From the NCBI RefSeq assembly GCF_037975245.1, contig NC_092572.1, positions 5,667,001-5,731,000 of the forward strand: a stretch of 64,000 bases of DNA, in the 5' to 3' direction. This DNA is from Apostichopus japonicus (taxonomy: Eukaryota; Echinodermata; Holothuroidea; Aspidochirotida; Stichopodidae). Of this stretch, positions 13,059-24,807 are shown in pieces (within the stretch, counting starts at the first letter, position 1; each line of letters starts with the position of its first letter). Below the pieces are notes generated by a model. The model was given only the letters and a program-made list of their open reading frames with translations, was not told where the DNA came from and did no database searches. Position numbers and translations under genes: made by a program.

Positions 13059-14025
13059 TGTTATAATACACGATTGTTCTAGTATATTCCTTATGATGAC
13101 GCGCTGGTCTCGTGTTAACGTCGGCTTACGTGAAATAGCGTGCAAGCTGTGCACGCATCTTCGTGGATTCTCTGGAATGTTCGCGAGATGTGCAAAGGAC
13201 TTCCGCGAATAGAGAAACCTGGTCGCGTTGTTACTCAGGTGTATCGAGAAAGATCTGGATGATTCTTGACATGACGAAGCGTATAAAAACCCGCCCGGAT
13301 TGAAGAGTTTCTCAGTTTCTGTACGAATACAAGCGTCGACACATACTATACCTTTCTACTATATATCGTCAGTGCTCAACTGCCAGTACTTTCTGAGGGA
13401 TTGCGATATCGATACCAAGATTGATTCTACACTTCCACTCAGAAGTTTGAAGAGGACTTTGCTGTGAAACTACAGTTTTCCAGTCGTTATTTCGGAGAAG
13501 GTGAAGAATTTCTGTCTCCGTTGAGGAAGTTCGTTACGCCAGGAGTTGGTAGCTATATAGCTGATTTTGGACTAACTCTGGTAATATTTAGTCGGAGAGA
13601 AGTTCGACTTGTGCTTCACTTGATTGTGGCTGGAAGTCCGTCTTCAATTTTGGAGCATCGCCGGAAAGAAGGTGACTGCTGTTTCTGGGATCGCGAGAAA
13701 CTTCGTCGAGGGCCAGTGAATTTCGCGGTACAACGGACCGAGAATCGTCGTCATCAAGGTAGCGTGGCCGCTGAGGGATATCGCCGTTGGAAGAGACCAG
13801 CGTGTTTTAAAGTGTATCCTACCTTGTTAAGTTTGTGAGTAATTTTCTATATATTTCTAATTACCACTTGTTGTTGTAAGTTCAAACTCCATTGTTCAAT
13901 ATAGTTTACGTTCTCATTCAAATTCTCTAGACTCTTCAATTTGTCTGTGTTCCTCTCAAAAACGAACCTAGGCTTGTGTCTCGTTTAAAATTAATTATCG
14001 AGACCTCTCGCATTCCAACGTAACA
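13059..14025 (+). mobile_element. Candidate solo LTR or inserted promoter-like segment in copy A
   Basis: Copy B goes from its CCCCGT repeat (about 61520) straight into the TCC repeat, whereas copy A carries about 1.1 kb of unrelated sequence there. Within it the piece from 'TGTTATAATACACG' (13059) to 'CCAACGTAACA' (ending 14025) has TGTTA...TAACA ends, as LTRs do, and a TATA box with a GC-richer leader downstream. A frame open for 124 codons (13464-13838) lies inside but resembles no protein I know. The flanking five bases ('cagaa' and 'ccgta') do not match, so the boundaries are unproven. LTR identity is an inference from ends, promoter and insertion polymorphism. Confidence 0.45.
13282..13288 (+). 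promoter_or_regulatory. TATA box
   Basis: TATAAAA in the context 'agcgtataaaaacccgcccg', followed about 30 bases later by a pyrimidine/purine leader. Upstream at about 13172 is 'ggaatgttcgcgag', which resembles a heat-shock-element half pair. It probably drove transcription of the candidate LTR element. Confidence 0.5.
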
Positions 14026-14039
14026 CCGTATTAATTTCG

Positions 14040-14460
14040 TCGTCTTTATCATCGTCGTTGTCAGCGTCCTTGTCATCGTCGTCGTCATCGTCATCGATAT
14101 CGTCATTATCCTCCCCTTCCTCATATTCATCCTCCGCTTCCTCTTATTCATCCTTCTCCTTCTCTTCTTCCTCCTCATCCTCCTCATCCTCCCCATCCTC
14201 CTCAACCCCATCATCCTCCTCATCCTCCTCATCCTCCTCATCCCCCTCATCCTCCTTATCCTCCTCCTCCTCCTCCTCCTCCTCCTCCTCCTCCTCCTCC
14301 TCACCCTCCTCATACTCGTCATCCTCCTTCTAATTCTCTTCCTCCCCTCCTCTTCCTCAACCCCTCCTCGTTCTCGTCCTCCTCGCCGTCGTCATCGTCA
14401 TTGTCAATATCGTCGTCGTTGTCGTCGTCGTCGTCATCGACATCATAATCATCACCATGC
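14040..14460. repeat. Compound TCC/TCATCC/GTC microsatellite, copy A
   Basis: Long imperfect 'cctcctcat' and '(tcc)n' run with TCG/GTC flanks. It corresponds to 61520-61860 in copy B. Serine-rich (plus) and arginine-rich (minus) frames here are repeat translation, not proteins. Confidence 0.9.
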
Positions 14461-14527
14461 GAAAGAGAGTGCGAAGGCGAAGGCTAAGGATAAGGCTAAT
14501 TAATAACCTCCATATTTAAACCTTCAG

Positions 14528-14602
14528 GTACCACTGCCTTACCTTATACAGCCAATGTAACAAATTCGTCCCCGTCTACCAATGAGCGTACAAGAACTAA
14601 GG
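14528..14602 (+). pseudogene. Stalk exon 1 of locus A (Thr/Ser-rich)
   Basis: A 75-bp exon with 'ccttcag' before it and 'gtatgtgg' after it, phase 1 at both ends. It reads 'TTALPYTANVTNSSPSTNER' and on, a Thr/Ser/Asn-rich extracellular stalk likely to be O-glycosylated. The paralogue at 61940-62014 has the same length and phase, which strongly supports it as a real exon. No stop lies in this exon. Confidence 0.75.
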
Positions 14603-15599
14603 GTATGTGGACTTACATTCACTTTTTGGCCAACTGTCCTTGCTAGGAAATAGTTTCTTAATAACGCTCAATTAAGTCTTTCTGTACTCGAAAACGGGGA
14701 ATTCAGAACTGATTCTTTGTTGAAATTTTATTAATGCCTCTTTGCATTTAAATTTCGAAAGCTAATTTATATTTACAGAATATCAAAGCAGGGTGTTTAA
14801 TTTAGTGGCCGCAGCATGTGTGTATGTTTAGTTTTAGATAGCATTGTAAGAACAAGCGCAAATTCTAAAAAATGTATAATGTTTTGGTTCGGTGTCATCA
14901 CGTCTCCAAGTTAGACATATCAAATACTATGAAATGTAAACACTATCATTCTGTATTATTATGAAACGTCTCCGCTTTGAACAAAATCTTATTACTTTTG
15001 TAAGGTGAGTTGTAGTACATCAAATGGCTTTAAGCAGCATTTTGAAACATGTATGAAAGAACCAAAGAATAGCATATATTCTCATCAGCTTTTCATTAAA
15101 ATTGGCGAAAATCACCTTAGCACTTTTATTTCAGGAAAGTCAACTCACTAATTGAACATTGTCAACGAGATCCAAGTCTTACTACACTCTTAAATATTCA
15201 TTTTACTACATGGCATTATATGTAAATCGTCTTCTGATGTACGAAACATCACCAACTTTTGTTACTATCAGCAAATCTTGTAAAATGAGTGCAAATAGAC
15301 ATGTACTTCTTTGTCTGGAGAGTTGACGTGTCATTCTTTATGTGGTGTTACTTTATCCTTGGATGTCAGCGATTTAGCCTTTCCGTTTCTTGCCCTGGGT
15401 ATTCTCCACGTATTTCATCATTTTCATTGTGGAGAAACATGTGCTATTTCGATATCTTTGTTTGCGTTGCATGTAGCTGGTTTCGTGGAACTGGTATACT
15501 TATAATTACGTTTTAATTATATTTTTGTATTAAAACTGCTCTCCCTTAGTGCAATGAACTCTTACTTCTTCGTTGAAGTTTACAAGCTTTTACTTTTTG

Positions 15600-16160
15600 A
15601 ACTGGAATAGTTAATTTTACCCAAATAATGTACGTTTATGTGCTAGAGTCACTGTTGTGGGATGCAAGATCCCAACAACTGCTCTATTATTTTGTGACAT
15701 AAGAACTAGTTCGATAACTGTCCAACAAAGGCCTATCCGCCTTAAATTAAAGTTTGGTTCCCAATTACCGGTGGTGAAGTTGAGTTGAATCTCGGCACAT
15801 ATGTGTGTCACTCTGTCAGCTGTCAACGAAATATGAGAGGGAAGAGTGTAGCAGTTGGATGCTATATTTGTAATCAGTGGACTCATGTCAAATGTTCTAA
15901 AGTGTGCATTCAACAATACAGATGTCTTGCATTGCCTGATGATGATTTTAATACTTGATTGTGTGCAATATATTTTCTACTTTTTACATGTTGAATATAC
16001 TCACTTATTTCAAGAGGACCCAGTGTATATAATCCTGGTTATTCTATCACTAAGAAGTATCATGATCTTCATTGCACTAAAACGCCTACCTCTGATATTA
16101 CTGGTGCTTTTTCTAAGGTCGATACGTTGCAACCAACGTACTCATTTAAATCTTAGAATC
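15600..16160 (+). mobile_element. 5' relic of a LINE with a degenerate 2A-like motif, copy A
   Basis: At 15767-15796 the frame reads 'TGGEVELNLG', followed by a Cys-containing stretch ('HSVSCQRNM'). Copy B, at 62972-63004, reads 'TGGDVELNPGQ', close to the D-V/I-E-x-N-P-G-P consensus of 2A ribosome-skipping sequences known from some non-LTR retrotransposons, where it precedes a zinc-finger-like region. Stops interrupt both copies. Because both duplicates carry it, the insertion predates the duplication. Boundaries are approximate. Confidence 0.5.
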
Positions 16161-16195
16161 TGAAAGGGAACCAATTTCTACGCGTAGCACTGTGT

Positions 16196-16267
16196 CTGGC
16201 AGGGATCCCAATTAGAGGAAGTTGGTTTATATCTGGCAGGGATCCCAATTAGAGGAACTTGGTTTAT
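16196..16267. repeat. Tandem duplication with 37-bp period
   Basis: The block beginning 'ctggcagggatcccaattag' occurs at 16196 and again at 16233 with one or two differences. Copy B has a single copy (about 63388), so this is a copy-A-specific duplication. Confidence 0.85.
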
Positions 16268-17097
16268 GCCGAGAATCCTATGGTGGATGTGGTAAAGATG
16301 GTTACAAAATAATACCTTTACCCTCCTCTACCCCTCTCAACTAAAACAAATTGAGGTAGATCATCCCAAAGGTAACCCCATGAGAACACCCTGTATTTAA
16401 TAACCACAATCTCAAGGGCTTGAAACAGGGATGCCAGATGTCTACAAGTATTTTTTTGTCTTAACAGAGTATTTGATGTACACGTTTTGAACAAATCTCT
16501 ACATTAGCGTTCAGAAAAAGCACCATAAATTTTTAACTATTAACGCGATTAAAATGACTATTTATAGCAATGTACATCTTTATGTTCGACGAGTTCGATA
16601 TGAGCAGTTTTACTTGCTTTAGCAAACGTGCTGTTTAGATCAAATCTGATTGTAGACTTACAGCAGTCTCAATTTTAAAATCAACTTCAGTATATATTCA
16701 CTTAATCACCACTATCTCTGAATTACCTGTTATATCTTATTTTAAGAAAGTCATTGAAATATTATGCCGACAAGTCGAAAATACTCCTTTGCTGTCTGCT
16801 ATTGTATGATAAGAAACAATATTGCATTTTTTAACTATGACAAACTATTGAACAGTTGAAAAAAACGTATGTTTGTATTTCTCAAATGTTATTATGCATA
16901 TAGGCTACATTTATCGCATTACATGTGACTCCAACGTTTTATGCTTCATTGACGTTTCGTTCAGTTTATGCTACTTTACAATACAAACGTGTCGTAATAA
17001 TATGTGCTGCTCAATGATTTAGCTGTCAGTTGTTATTTTTAACCCGACAAATCATCATCTACTATTTTTTCATACGTTTTAATTTCAATTTTTGCAG

Positions 17098-17148
17098 CTA
17101 GTGTAGTGACAACTGAACAACAACCTTTCACCGATCCTCAGTCTTTAG
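17098..17148 (+). pseudogene. Stalk exon 2 of locus A
   Basis: A 51-bp exon after 'aatttttgcag' and before 'gtttgt', phase 1 at both ends. It reads 'SVVTTEQQPFTDPQSLG', Thr/Gln-rich like the neighbouring stalk exons. The motif TTxEQ recurs in the exons at 18052 and 18251, pointing to a stalk built from duplicated small exons. Confidence 0.55.
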
Positions 17149-17345
17149 GTTTGTGGAATTTCCAATCTTTACCTTTATGTTTAATTGCATTATTTGTTAC
17201 AAAATCGGCTTGGTATTCGAACCAGTACGGTTATTTTACCAAATTTCTGTGTCACTCTTGAAGGTTTGAACACTGTGCATGATTTATAAGTAAGAGAGTT
17301 GAGACAGGTTTAACTGTTTTGTCAGAACATGAGTATTGTGTTACC

Positions 17346-17348
<3 letters not shown>

Positions 17349-17421
<73 letters not shown>
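17349..17421. repeat. (TA)n dinucleotide tract
   Basis: About 73 bases of uninterrupted TA repeat inside an intron. Frames reading Tyr-Ile repeats here are artefacts. Confidence 0.97.
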
Positions 17422-17426
<5 letters not shown>

Positions 17427-18051
17427 AGTGTTAATTTTAAATGAAAAGTTAAAGATCTGTAACAGAAGGGCCTTTGTCGTTAAGAATTCACAAGTCTGTG
17501 CGAGAGGAAGAAACCGGGATACAACATAGGTATATTCACCTATATGTGATAATATTGTACACAATATATATGAACGTTTATGCGGCTATGAAATGTTGTG
17601 CCACCTTTTTGCCCTCCTGCACTTAAAAATCAAACTACAATTGTTTATTCCCAGACCCTAAGAAATACAAGGCCTCGTTGCAACTCATAAATATCACGGT
17701 TATCACATCATTAACATATACAATTCCAACTACGGTTTGATACAAGTCGTTTCTGAAGTTTGTTTTATTTAAATTATATAAATTATACAAAAAGTAATCG
17801 AATGGTCTGAAGCGACTCTTTTCGAAACAGATACGTACCAATTGATTGCAACGTTTTACTTCTTTGTTTTTAATCCATCGATGACCAATGGTACAATGCA
17901 ATTTTTTTCTAAATTTGACGTACTTATAATATCAAACACATTTGCAGTTTAATAATTGATTGTCAAGAAGTAAATATATATCTCAATGGTTTTAATAATT
18001 TGCATAATCTATACCATTTATTATGATTTAGTTGACGATATTAATTTGCAG

Positions 18052-18087
18052 CTAGCACAACAACAAAGGAACAACCATCTAACAATG
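18052..18087 (+). pseudogene. Stalk exon 3a, duplicated copy with lost donor
   Basis: A 36-bp unit after 'aatttgcag' reads 'STTKEQPSNN'. Its sister exon at 18251-18286 ends in 'actg|gtaata', while here the same position is 'aatg|ataata', so the GT donor is changed to AT. About 100 bases upstream and 25 downstream are duplicated too. With the donor lost this copy should not be spliced normally. Confidence 0.5.
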
Positions 18088-18250
18088 ATAATATGTCTAT
18101 AGCTAAGGGTAGTTTACAATCTCTCATGATCAGTTATCTTTCATTGCTAGAAATAATTTGCATACTCTATACCATTTATTATGATTTAGTTGACGCGAAA
18201 TTCCGTGGATCCCTATTTTTATTGTTTTCATATAATTCCCAAATTTGCAG

Positions 18251-18286
18251 ATGGCGCAACAACAAAGGAACAACCATCTAACACTG
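18251..18286 (+). pseudogene. Stalk exon 3b
   Basis: A 36-bp exon between 'aaatttgcag' and 'gtaatatg', phase 1 at both ends. It reads 'GATTKEQPSNTG'. It lies in a roughly 200-bp tandem duplication with 18052-18087 (shared flank 'ataccatttattatgattta'). Confidence 0.6.
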
Positions 18287-18626
18287 GTAATATGTCTATA
18301 GGTAAGTGTAGTTTACAATCTCTCATTATCAGTTAACTTTCATTGCTAGCAATAGGATTGGTATTGCGATGAGTATGACTAATCTTTAGAATTTTTTTTC
18401 ACTGTTGACGATTTGAATACCAGCATGATATACTAATGCTAGAGAGAGGGGTTAAAAATATCGGTCTCGTGCTACCAAATATGTGTAAGTGTGAATGTTT
18501 CTTGGAACATATGAATTAATGACTCTCAAAATATCCTCTTGCAAATCTGGGATTGATAGCCGATACATACGTTTATCAGATAATTAGAGAGTTGCATAGT
18601 GAGGGTAGGCTTCTTATGGTACCATT

Positions 18627-18970
18627 AGATACTTAACAGAGAAAAAAAGGTGTCATTGGCAACAAAAACTTCGCTTCAAAGATGGGATACCCTGTCCTTT
18701 GACACACTTCCGGTGTAAAGAGTCCTGTAATGCTTCGGAGCAGACACCAACACAAGTTAAGAACTGTGTTTTCTTCTACCTTTTATTTACTAACAAACGA
18801 AGATCAATGAAAATATACATAATGCCATTTCTTAATATGTTTGCTTGCACTACTCAATATATGAAGAACTTTATTTTTCAAAGGCTGATTGACCCTCTTT
18901 CAAACTTATAAAAGTTTTAAAGAACAAACACCTCGGAGCTGTTTTCACAAAATATCTTCTCCTTTTTAGT
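18627..18970. repeat. Third, more diverged copy of the 8478-8880 sequence
   Basis: Blocks such as 'cgcttcaaagat', 'cttctacc...ttactaacaaacgaagatc' and 'agctgttttcacaaaatat' match 8478-8880 and 53678-54030 in order. It sits in an intron of locus A. It is either a dispersed repeat family or a local duplication older than the A/B event. Confidence 0.7.
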
Positions 18971-19689
18971 TTACATAGTACATCTGCTTTTCGTTAATTT
19001 TCACGATTTCCTACGAAAATATATAACTTAACTGCAGTATAAGAAAATGTATTTTATCAGCAATTGCAGGTTTTATCCATCCAGCACACGGAGAGAGATG
19101 CTGCGTAATTTTCTTTTCTGTCTTTTTTTATTCTAAATTATACAACTTTGAAACTAAAGCCCAAACGCGACTCTATCCAAAGTGATTCCCCAAATCTCAC
19201 TTGTCCGATTCATTTCGTCAACTATACTCAATCGATGGTTTACAAAGAAATGAGAGTAAAAGCAAATACAGTGCATTTCAAGAACTTATCTACTCACCTC
19301 AAGCAACCATCAATATCCCCAAAACAGTACACATTACCAATGCCTATTTGTATCCTACAATTTTGATAGTGTAAAGTGAAAGACGAATAAGGAAACATGA
19401 AAATTTTAAGAGGTGGATTTCCCAGATGAAATCATTATTAACTTGGCTGTTTCGAGTTGCTCACCATCTCTATTATAACAATATATGATGATCATTGGAA
19501 ATCAAGTGTTACACTTGACTAAGACTTCGCCTTTGTAGCGAAAGCATTCTTCAGTAATTCGCATTAGATACAACGTCCCCATAACGTAATGTGAAAATGC
19601 AGAAAAATATGTTTGACATTTCTTCTCAATCTTAACGTGTACGGCTGTTCATAGTAACAATTATAAACGTATTCTTTCTGTATCTTCAG

Positions 19690-19791
19690 AATGCATCTAT
19701 ACAGGGCGTATTGCTGCCTGCATTGTAGAGGCCATCATCATTGTGGTGTTAATCATTGTAATCATTTATTTGATCGCACGTGACAGACTAG
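19690..19791 (+). pseudogene. Transmembrane exon of locus A
   Basis: A 102-bp exon between 'tatcttcag' and 'gtatgc', phase 1 at the 3' end. It encodes 'CIYTGRIAACIVEA', then a strongly hydrophobic run rich in Ile/Val/Leu of about 18 residues, then 'ARDRLG'. Basic residues just after the helix fit the positive-inside rule for a type I receptor. Known receptor kinases have one such helix between ectodomain and kinase. The following exons continue the phase exactly. No stop or frameshift is in this exon. Confidence 0.8.
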
Positions 19792-20527
19792 GTATGCCGT
19801 TTTCCTCTTCTTCTCTTTAAGTACATGTTTCTAGTATTGACTTAATATTTTCTACGTGGATGAAAAGTATATGGTCACATATTTAGCTGTAAAAAGATTA
19901 CATACATTTTCAGTGTCTTTGACATCTAAATTCAGTAGAGTTTCATTTCGATAACGAGGCCCAATAACATCTTCACATATGAAACAAAGTCACATATTAC
20001 ATCAAAATTTAGCTTATTGAGCACTGATTCACCTACATGTGTATGAACCATTCAGAAAATTAAGTACTACAATATAATGTATACAACAAAAACAATATTT
20101 CAGTTAAATGATAGTGTATAAACTCTTTTTCAAAGTTGTTTAATTTATAATTAAATGGAGATTTTAAATTTACATGTATCAATATACCTTTCAATAGTTA
20201 GTTTCAATACTAAATATTGTGACTCATTTCTTTAACTTTCTCCGTAAAATTCCTCTAAAATGTTATGATTGCACCAGACAAACTAGTATTTTTTAACTAT
20301 TTTGTTCAAAAGGGTGATATATGAGCGGCGCCTTGGGTCAGCCAAATAACCTTGTCTGCATTTCTCTAACAATAAGTAGCAAACATATGCCAGTGTAAAA
20401 AATCTACTATTAATTTCAGTTACTGCACAATGATTTTTAGTTTAAGCGCTTAAATACGTCATTAACTGCATTAATAGTTTCACTTTGTTATCTTGGCAAT
20501 TTATTATATTGTTCTTGTTTGACAAAG

Positions 20528-20552
20528 GACCCGGAAAGAAAACAGAACCCAG
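20528..20552 (+). pseudogene. Juxtamembrane micro-exon (25 bp)
   Basis: A 25-bp exon between 'tttgacaaag' and 'gtaagaat'. It takes up phase 1 from the transmembrane exon, reads 'GPGKKTEP' and leaves in phase 2. It is basic, as expected for the cytoplasmic side. Confidence 0.55.
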
Positions 20553-20982
20553 GTAAGAATACTTTTTTTTTCCAAATGCACCATTTCGTTCTAAATTTAC
20601 AATTGTTTTTCCTTGGGAGAATCCTAACCCTCCTTCATTAGATTCTGCTTCAAAGACCCCAGGGCAACAACCCTCGATTATTAAATACTTTATTCACATC
20701 TTGCCTCCCATGAAGAGCTAATTGTTTGGACAGAATGCACTATTGGACGTTTAAATCATATTTGTTATTTGGAAGAGGAGGTGGGGTGGAACACAGGTAC
20801 CTCTATATAGAGGGAAATGAACCATGTGCAACCACACCCTATTCAAAATCGTTTATTCTCCTATGGCCCTTCCACAAAATTTCAGCCCAAACCTTAATTA
20901 TTCGGGGGAAATTTGAATCCCTCCCCCTACACATTTGAAATCCACGCAAATAACTGACCATTCAGGTCTACTTCGTTTACAG

Positions 20983-21026
20983 ATCCACTAACCAAATCGA
21001 AGAAATAAAAGGAGCTGAAAATAGAG
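20983..21026 (+). pseudogene. Juxtamembrane exon (44 bp)
   Basis: Acceptor 'cgtttacag', donor 'gtagat'. It reads 'RSTNQIEEIKGAENRG' in the phase left by the 25-bp exon and leaves in phase 1, matching the next candidate exon at 23878. The charged composition fits a cytoplasmic linker. Confidence 0.55.
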
Positions 21027-21519
21027 GTAGATTGTTTAATTAATAATGTTGACATTTTTTTCAAATATAAGATGGATATTTCACTAACAGTTTGGCAATT
21101 TGTTACAATGTTATTTTGTTTTGCTAAGGGACATAAAGGGTCTGGTCCAGTTTGAAAATTTAAGAGGAGGTGGGGTATGGGGTATGGGGAGGAGGATAAT
21201 ATTTACAATTAAATTGTTAAAAGAGAAATATATGCCGAGCCCCATCCCTGTTCCTCACCGATGACCAAAAACTTGAGAGTTTCTCAAGTAACTTATACCT
21301 GCACTTTGTATTGAATTCGCTACAAGGTGGTCTACCAAATAAACTCTACCAACAATAGGGACAATCGCGTAGCATATTTTGTATCGCGAATATATGGGTT
21401 ATATTTTCTATTTTTCTATTTTATTTCTTTGATATAATTCATATAACAAATTATGATGAATGTGGTCATGGCAAGCCTAATGAAAAGGTAACTGTTTCTA
21501 AAAAAAATTAATACACAAA

Positions 21520-21840
21520 AAGTCGTCCCCGTTTTCGCGTAGTGGCGAACGTGCACTTTTGGCGAAATTGAGTTAAATATTATTCTTACCTATTCGAGGG
21601 TGAAGAATCGGTTAAGCCGGGTTAGAAGTTTTAAAACTGTTTATTTTTTCGTTTTTTTCTGACTCATTTTTGACGAATGTCCACCTAAGACCCACTCTCG
21701 TTTTTACATACTGACGAATACTTTAGTAATCATTACAACCATTCAGTAACAATATTTGTCTAAGGTCCATGCATTTTTGCATATCGACGAATATGTCCCT
21801 TTGGAACAAGCCGAACATAACAACCATGTCATACTGACTT
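21520..21840. repeat. Left partner of a 4 kb-spaced inverted repeat
   Basis: The block near 'gtccccgttttcgcgtagtg' (about 21525) has a diverged reverse-complement counterpart near 25676-25705 ('cactacgccagaacggggac'). Further similarity ('gacgaatac', 'gacgaatgt') runs inward on both sides. They could be two related MITEs in opposite orientation or ends of one larger element enclosing the juxtamembrane exon; the sequence does not decide. Confidence 0.45.
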
Positions 21841-21943
21841 GAGAACCAACTGACTGCCATTTGAAAACACCCAGGATTATGGGAAGGTAATATCTGTATT
21901 AGTTCATCTCGTCATTTAATTGATTAATACAGTATTCATATAC

Positions 21944-22579
21944 TACGGAAGCGTAGAAAGGACATGGTGATGAAAGAGAAACAAACTCGTCAAAATGACA
22001 AAATTCAGAAAAATGACGTTTTGCCGAGTTTAACAACTCGTCAAAACGACAAAATTATTTAATTTGCCGAGATGCAACAAGTCGTCAAAATGACAAAATT
22101 CTGAAAATTGACGTTTTGCCGAGATACAATAACTCATCAAAATGACAAAATTCTGAAAATTGACGTTTTGCCGAGATACAACAAGTCGTCAAAATGACAA
22201 AAATTTGAATCTCAACGTTTTGCCGAGATACAACAAGTCATCAAAGTGACAAAATTTTGAAAATTGACGTTTTGCCGAGATACAACAAGTCGTCAAAATG
22301 ACAAAAAATTGAATCTCAACGTTTTGCCGAGATACAACAAGTCGTCAAAATGACAAAAATCTGAAAATTGACGTTATTGCCGAGATACAACAAGTCGTCA
22401 AAACGACAAAATTCTGAAAATTGACGTTTTGCCTAGATACAAAAACTCATCAAAATGACAAAAACCTGAAAGTTGTCGTTTTGACGATTTTTATCTCGGC
22501 AAAACGTCAATTTTCAAAATGTTGTCATTTTGTTGAGTTTGTTACTCTTTCATCACCATGTCCCTTCTACGCTTCCGTA
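21944..22579. mobile_element. 636-bp foldback-type element with internal tandem repeats
   Basis: Left end 'TACGGAAGCGTAGAAAGGAC' and right end 'GTCCCTTCTACGCTTCCGTA' are inverted repeats with one difference. The inverted similarity continues inward through 'atggtgatgaaagag' and 'aacaaactc'. The six bases outside each end are identical ('atatac', 21938-21943 and 22580-22585), giving a possible 6-bp TSD. A TA target of the Tc1/mariner type is equally compatible. The interior is about eight units of roughly 50-60 bp containing 'gtcaaaatgacaaa' and 'gacgttttgccgagat'. There is no transposase. Non-autonomous element. Confidence 0.85.
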
Positions 22580-23592
22580 ATATACGATAGCATAACTCGT
22601 GAAAACAGAATGAGGTGTGGGTCAACAATAGCCTAGTGTTAGGATTGCAGAACATTCTATGCTTGTATCTGTTGCTATAGTAGCTATAGAGGGTAGACTG
22701 GAGTAACGCTATTTATCTCTACTGAATCGGTGTAACAGTGTGACTGTCGGTACATTTAATTAGAGCTGTTTACGTGTAAATGAGGAAACAGGTGGTGTGA
22801 GTCACTGACGGACATTGATGACAATGGGTGTAACTCGTATAAAAATGATGAATAAATCACTCAAATTTTAATTGTGACCGCGAAGACTACAATACCTAGA
22901 CCAATGTTAATTAATTTAAGCCATTCTTAGAGTTAGCCTAACCATACCTAAGGATTAAAGGGAAGGAATCCCAAACCATCATAATGAACTTATATCACCA
23001 AGATCCTTGTGATGAACTTATCCCTAAAAAGTCCATTTTCTTGCACGGTACGGGAGTAAATTGGTTTTAAAAGTCGTGGCATGGACCAACTTTTTGCCAA
23101 TGTGTAATGTCACAGTGCCACTTGGGATGGTTGGGGGGGGGGGGGGGCGATATAATGTAATATTTTGGTGTCCTGTCACCTTTTCAATGTGAATGTAAAC
23201 AGTTCAATAAACAAATACCAGTTTTATGACAAATTAAAACATGCAAACGCCAGCTCATTTCCATTTAAGACTTCCTCCAGTCTTCAATTTCATATATAAA
23301 TAAACGTTAAAAATGTAACATCTCCTTAAAGAAGTACGGTTTCTCTTAGCTGTTGGCGGCTTTGCTCATCACGAGCATTACTCTAGCCTAACTTAAAACT
23401 ACCTTTTTCTAGCTAAGTAATACCTAGTTACATAATTGAAGGTCACATACTTTTACATGAAACTTTGGAAGGTACTAGCATAGTTTATACTTGAGTACCG
23501 TAGTTACTTTGCTACACAGGACGAGGAGGGGAGGAGGGTGGGCGTTTGGACCGAATTACTAGAAAATCTGTATAGCAACCTTTAATACTGTC

Positions 23593-23795
23593 TTGCCAAA
23601 TCAATTAATGAAGGATCTTTTACGATTTATCGAAGAAACATCGCTTATTCATTGGCTGACACAAATTCTTCAAGGATGGTCCAGACAAGTAAGGTTGGAT
23701 AATGGGTTATCGGAAATATTGGAAATAAAGGTTGGTGTGTCTTGGGGTGGGAGGAGGGGGTCCATTATATGGTATATTATTTACTATATATACTG
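23593..23795 (+). mobile_element. LINE reverse transcriptase fragment
   Basis: The frame reads 'HWLTQILQGWSRQVRLDNG' followed by 'SEILEIKVGVSWGG'. This matches the region of non-LTR reverse transcriptases just before and into motif B (W-L-x-x-x-L-x-x-R-x-Q-x-V ... G-V-P-Q-G). The P-Q of motif B is replaced by S-W and no further RT motif follows, so this is a short decayed remnant in an intron of locus A. Confidence 0.6.
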
Positions 23796-23877
23796 ATGAA
23801 ATTAGGTCAAACTCACAAATTTATATAACAAAATATGCCGTATCATTTAGAATATTTAGAATACAATATACTTTTAG

Positions 23878-24023
23878 AAAAGGTAAATGCTGCTGCAAGA
23901 CCTGAGTTTACAAGAATGGCTAATAGGATTGACAGTGATCAGAATAACCCTCTGTATACTGTACTAAAAACTCTCCTGCACAAATCGAGCAGAAATCTAA
24001 GAAATCCACACAAAATACCGAAC
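23878..24023 (+). pseudogene. Cytoplasmic exon of locus A (146 bp)
   Basis: Acceptor 'tatacttttag', donor 'gtaagt'. It enters in phase 1 and leaves in phase 0. It reads 'EKVNAAARPEFTRMANRI' then a polar stretch ending 'NPHKIPN', with Tyr in 'NNPLYTVLK' as a possible phospho-site. It has no domain I recognise and fits a long juxtamembrane segment. An exon between this one and 26029 is needed to bridge phases and was not fixed. Confidence 0.5.
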
Positions 24024-24299
24024 GTAAGTTTACAACAACTCATTTATTTACCGTGCTGCTTTATACATTCCATTCGAGCACTTAGAATGTTTGTTATAGT
24101 CTGTTTGTTATATCGTTTTATGTAATAACTTTTGTATTAGTAGATGTATTTCATATGATATCCTATCATCTTGACATTTTCTCCCTTTTTACATTAGCTA
24201 TTCTTGGACTGTTTGCTATCCTATCATCTTAAAAAAAACAACTTTTATATGAGTTATTCTTCTTGTTGAGGTGTTATATGACTCCTCTCTATAAATTTT

Positions 24300-24575
24300 A
24301 TATGTATACTGGAAGGAAATAAAAAGAAGGAACAAGATACCGCAGTACAACTTGGAAACACTTGAACAATGACACAGTTATTTCCTTCTTTAAATCTGAG
24401 GATTCACACGAGGTTGGGTTGGATATTATGAATGTGCCTGTGAGCGTAAGAATTTTTTTATATGTATACTGGAAGGAAAAAAAAGAAGGAACAACATACT
24501 ATTGTACAACTTGGAAACACTTGAACAATGGCACAGTTGTTGGGTTGGATATTATGAATGTGCCTGTGAGCGTAA
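24300..24575. repeat. Imperfect tandem duplication with possible exon debris
   Basis: 'tatgtatactggaaggaaa' begins both copies (about 24300 and 24459), and 'gttgggttggatattatgaa' occurs in both (about 24414 and 24540). The right copy has an internal deletion. Frames such as 'EVGLDIMNVPVS' before 'gtaag' could be a juxtamembrane exon, but no good acceptor was found. Confidence 0.6.
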
Positions 24576-24807
24576 TACAATTTCACATTCCGTTTAAGGG
24601 GATAGTATAGTGGAATAGCTTCCCAAAGCGTTTGAAGGATACTTAGAAACTATTGTCAGAGACATTTCACGTAATACACTAACTTGAAAATGAAGAATTG
24701 CACACAATTTTCCGTAGTCTGTGTGCTTTATAAGAGTTCCGACTTAACAGATTACGCCACTGGAACTATTATTTTTGCAACTGCATGTGTTCACATTTCA
24801 TCATATA

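Larger units (their letters stand above)
5865..16859. repeat. Copy A of the ~11 kb segmental duplication
   Basis: This interval is paralogous, in order and on the same strand, to 52793-64000. Matched landmarks include 'agtgatgggaacg' (6343 and 53461), 'aaaaatacgccgatgtcg' (about 8479 and 53678), 'aacaaattctc' followed by the 'gctggttgcaccaatgttg' block (10470-10545 and 56272-56350), the stalk exon (14528 and 61940), and the LINE relic (about 15600-16160 and 62830-63330). The right ends of both copies still match where copy B leaves the window, so the duplication probably extends further. Differences between the copies are listed as separate features. Confidence 0.9.
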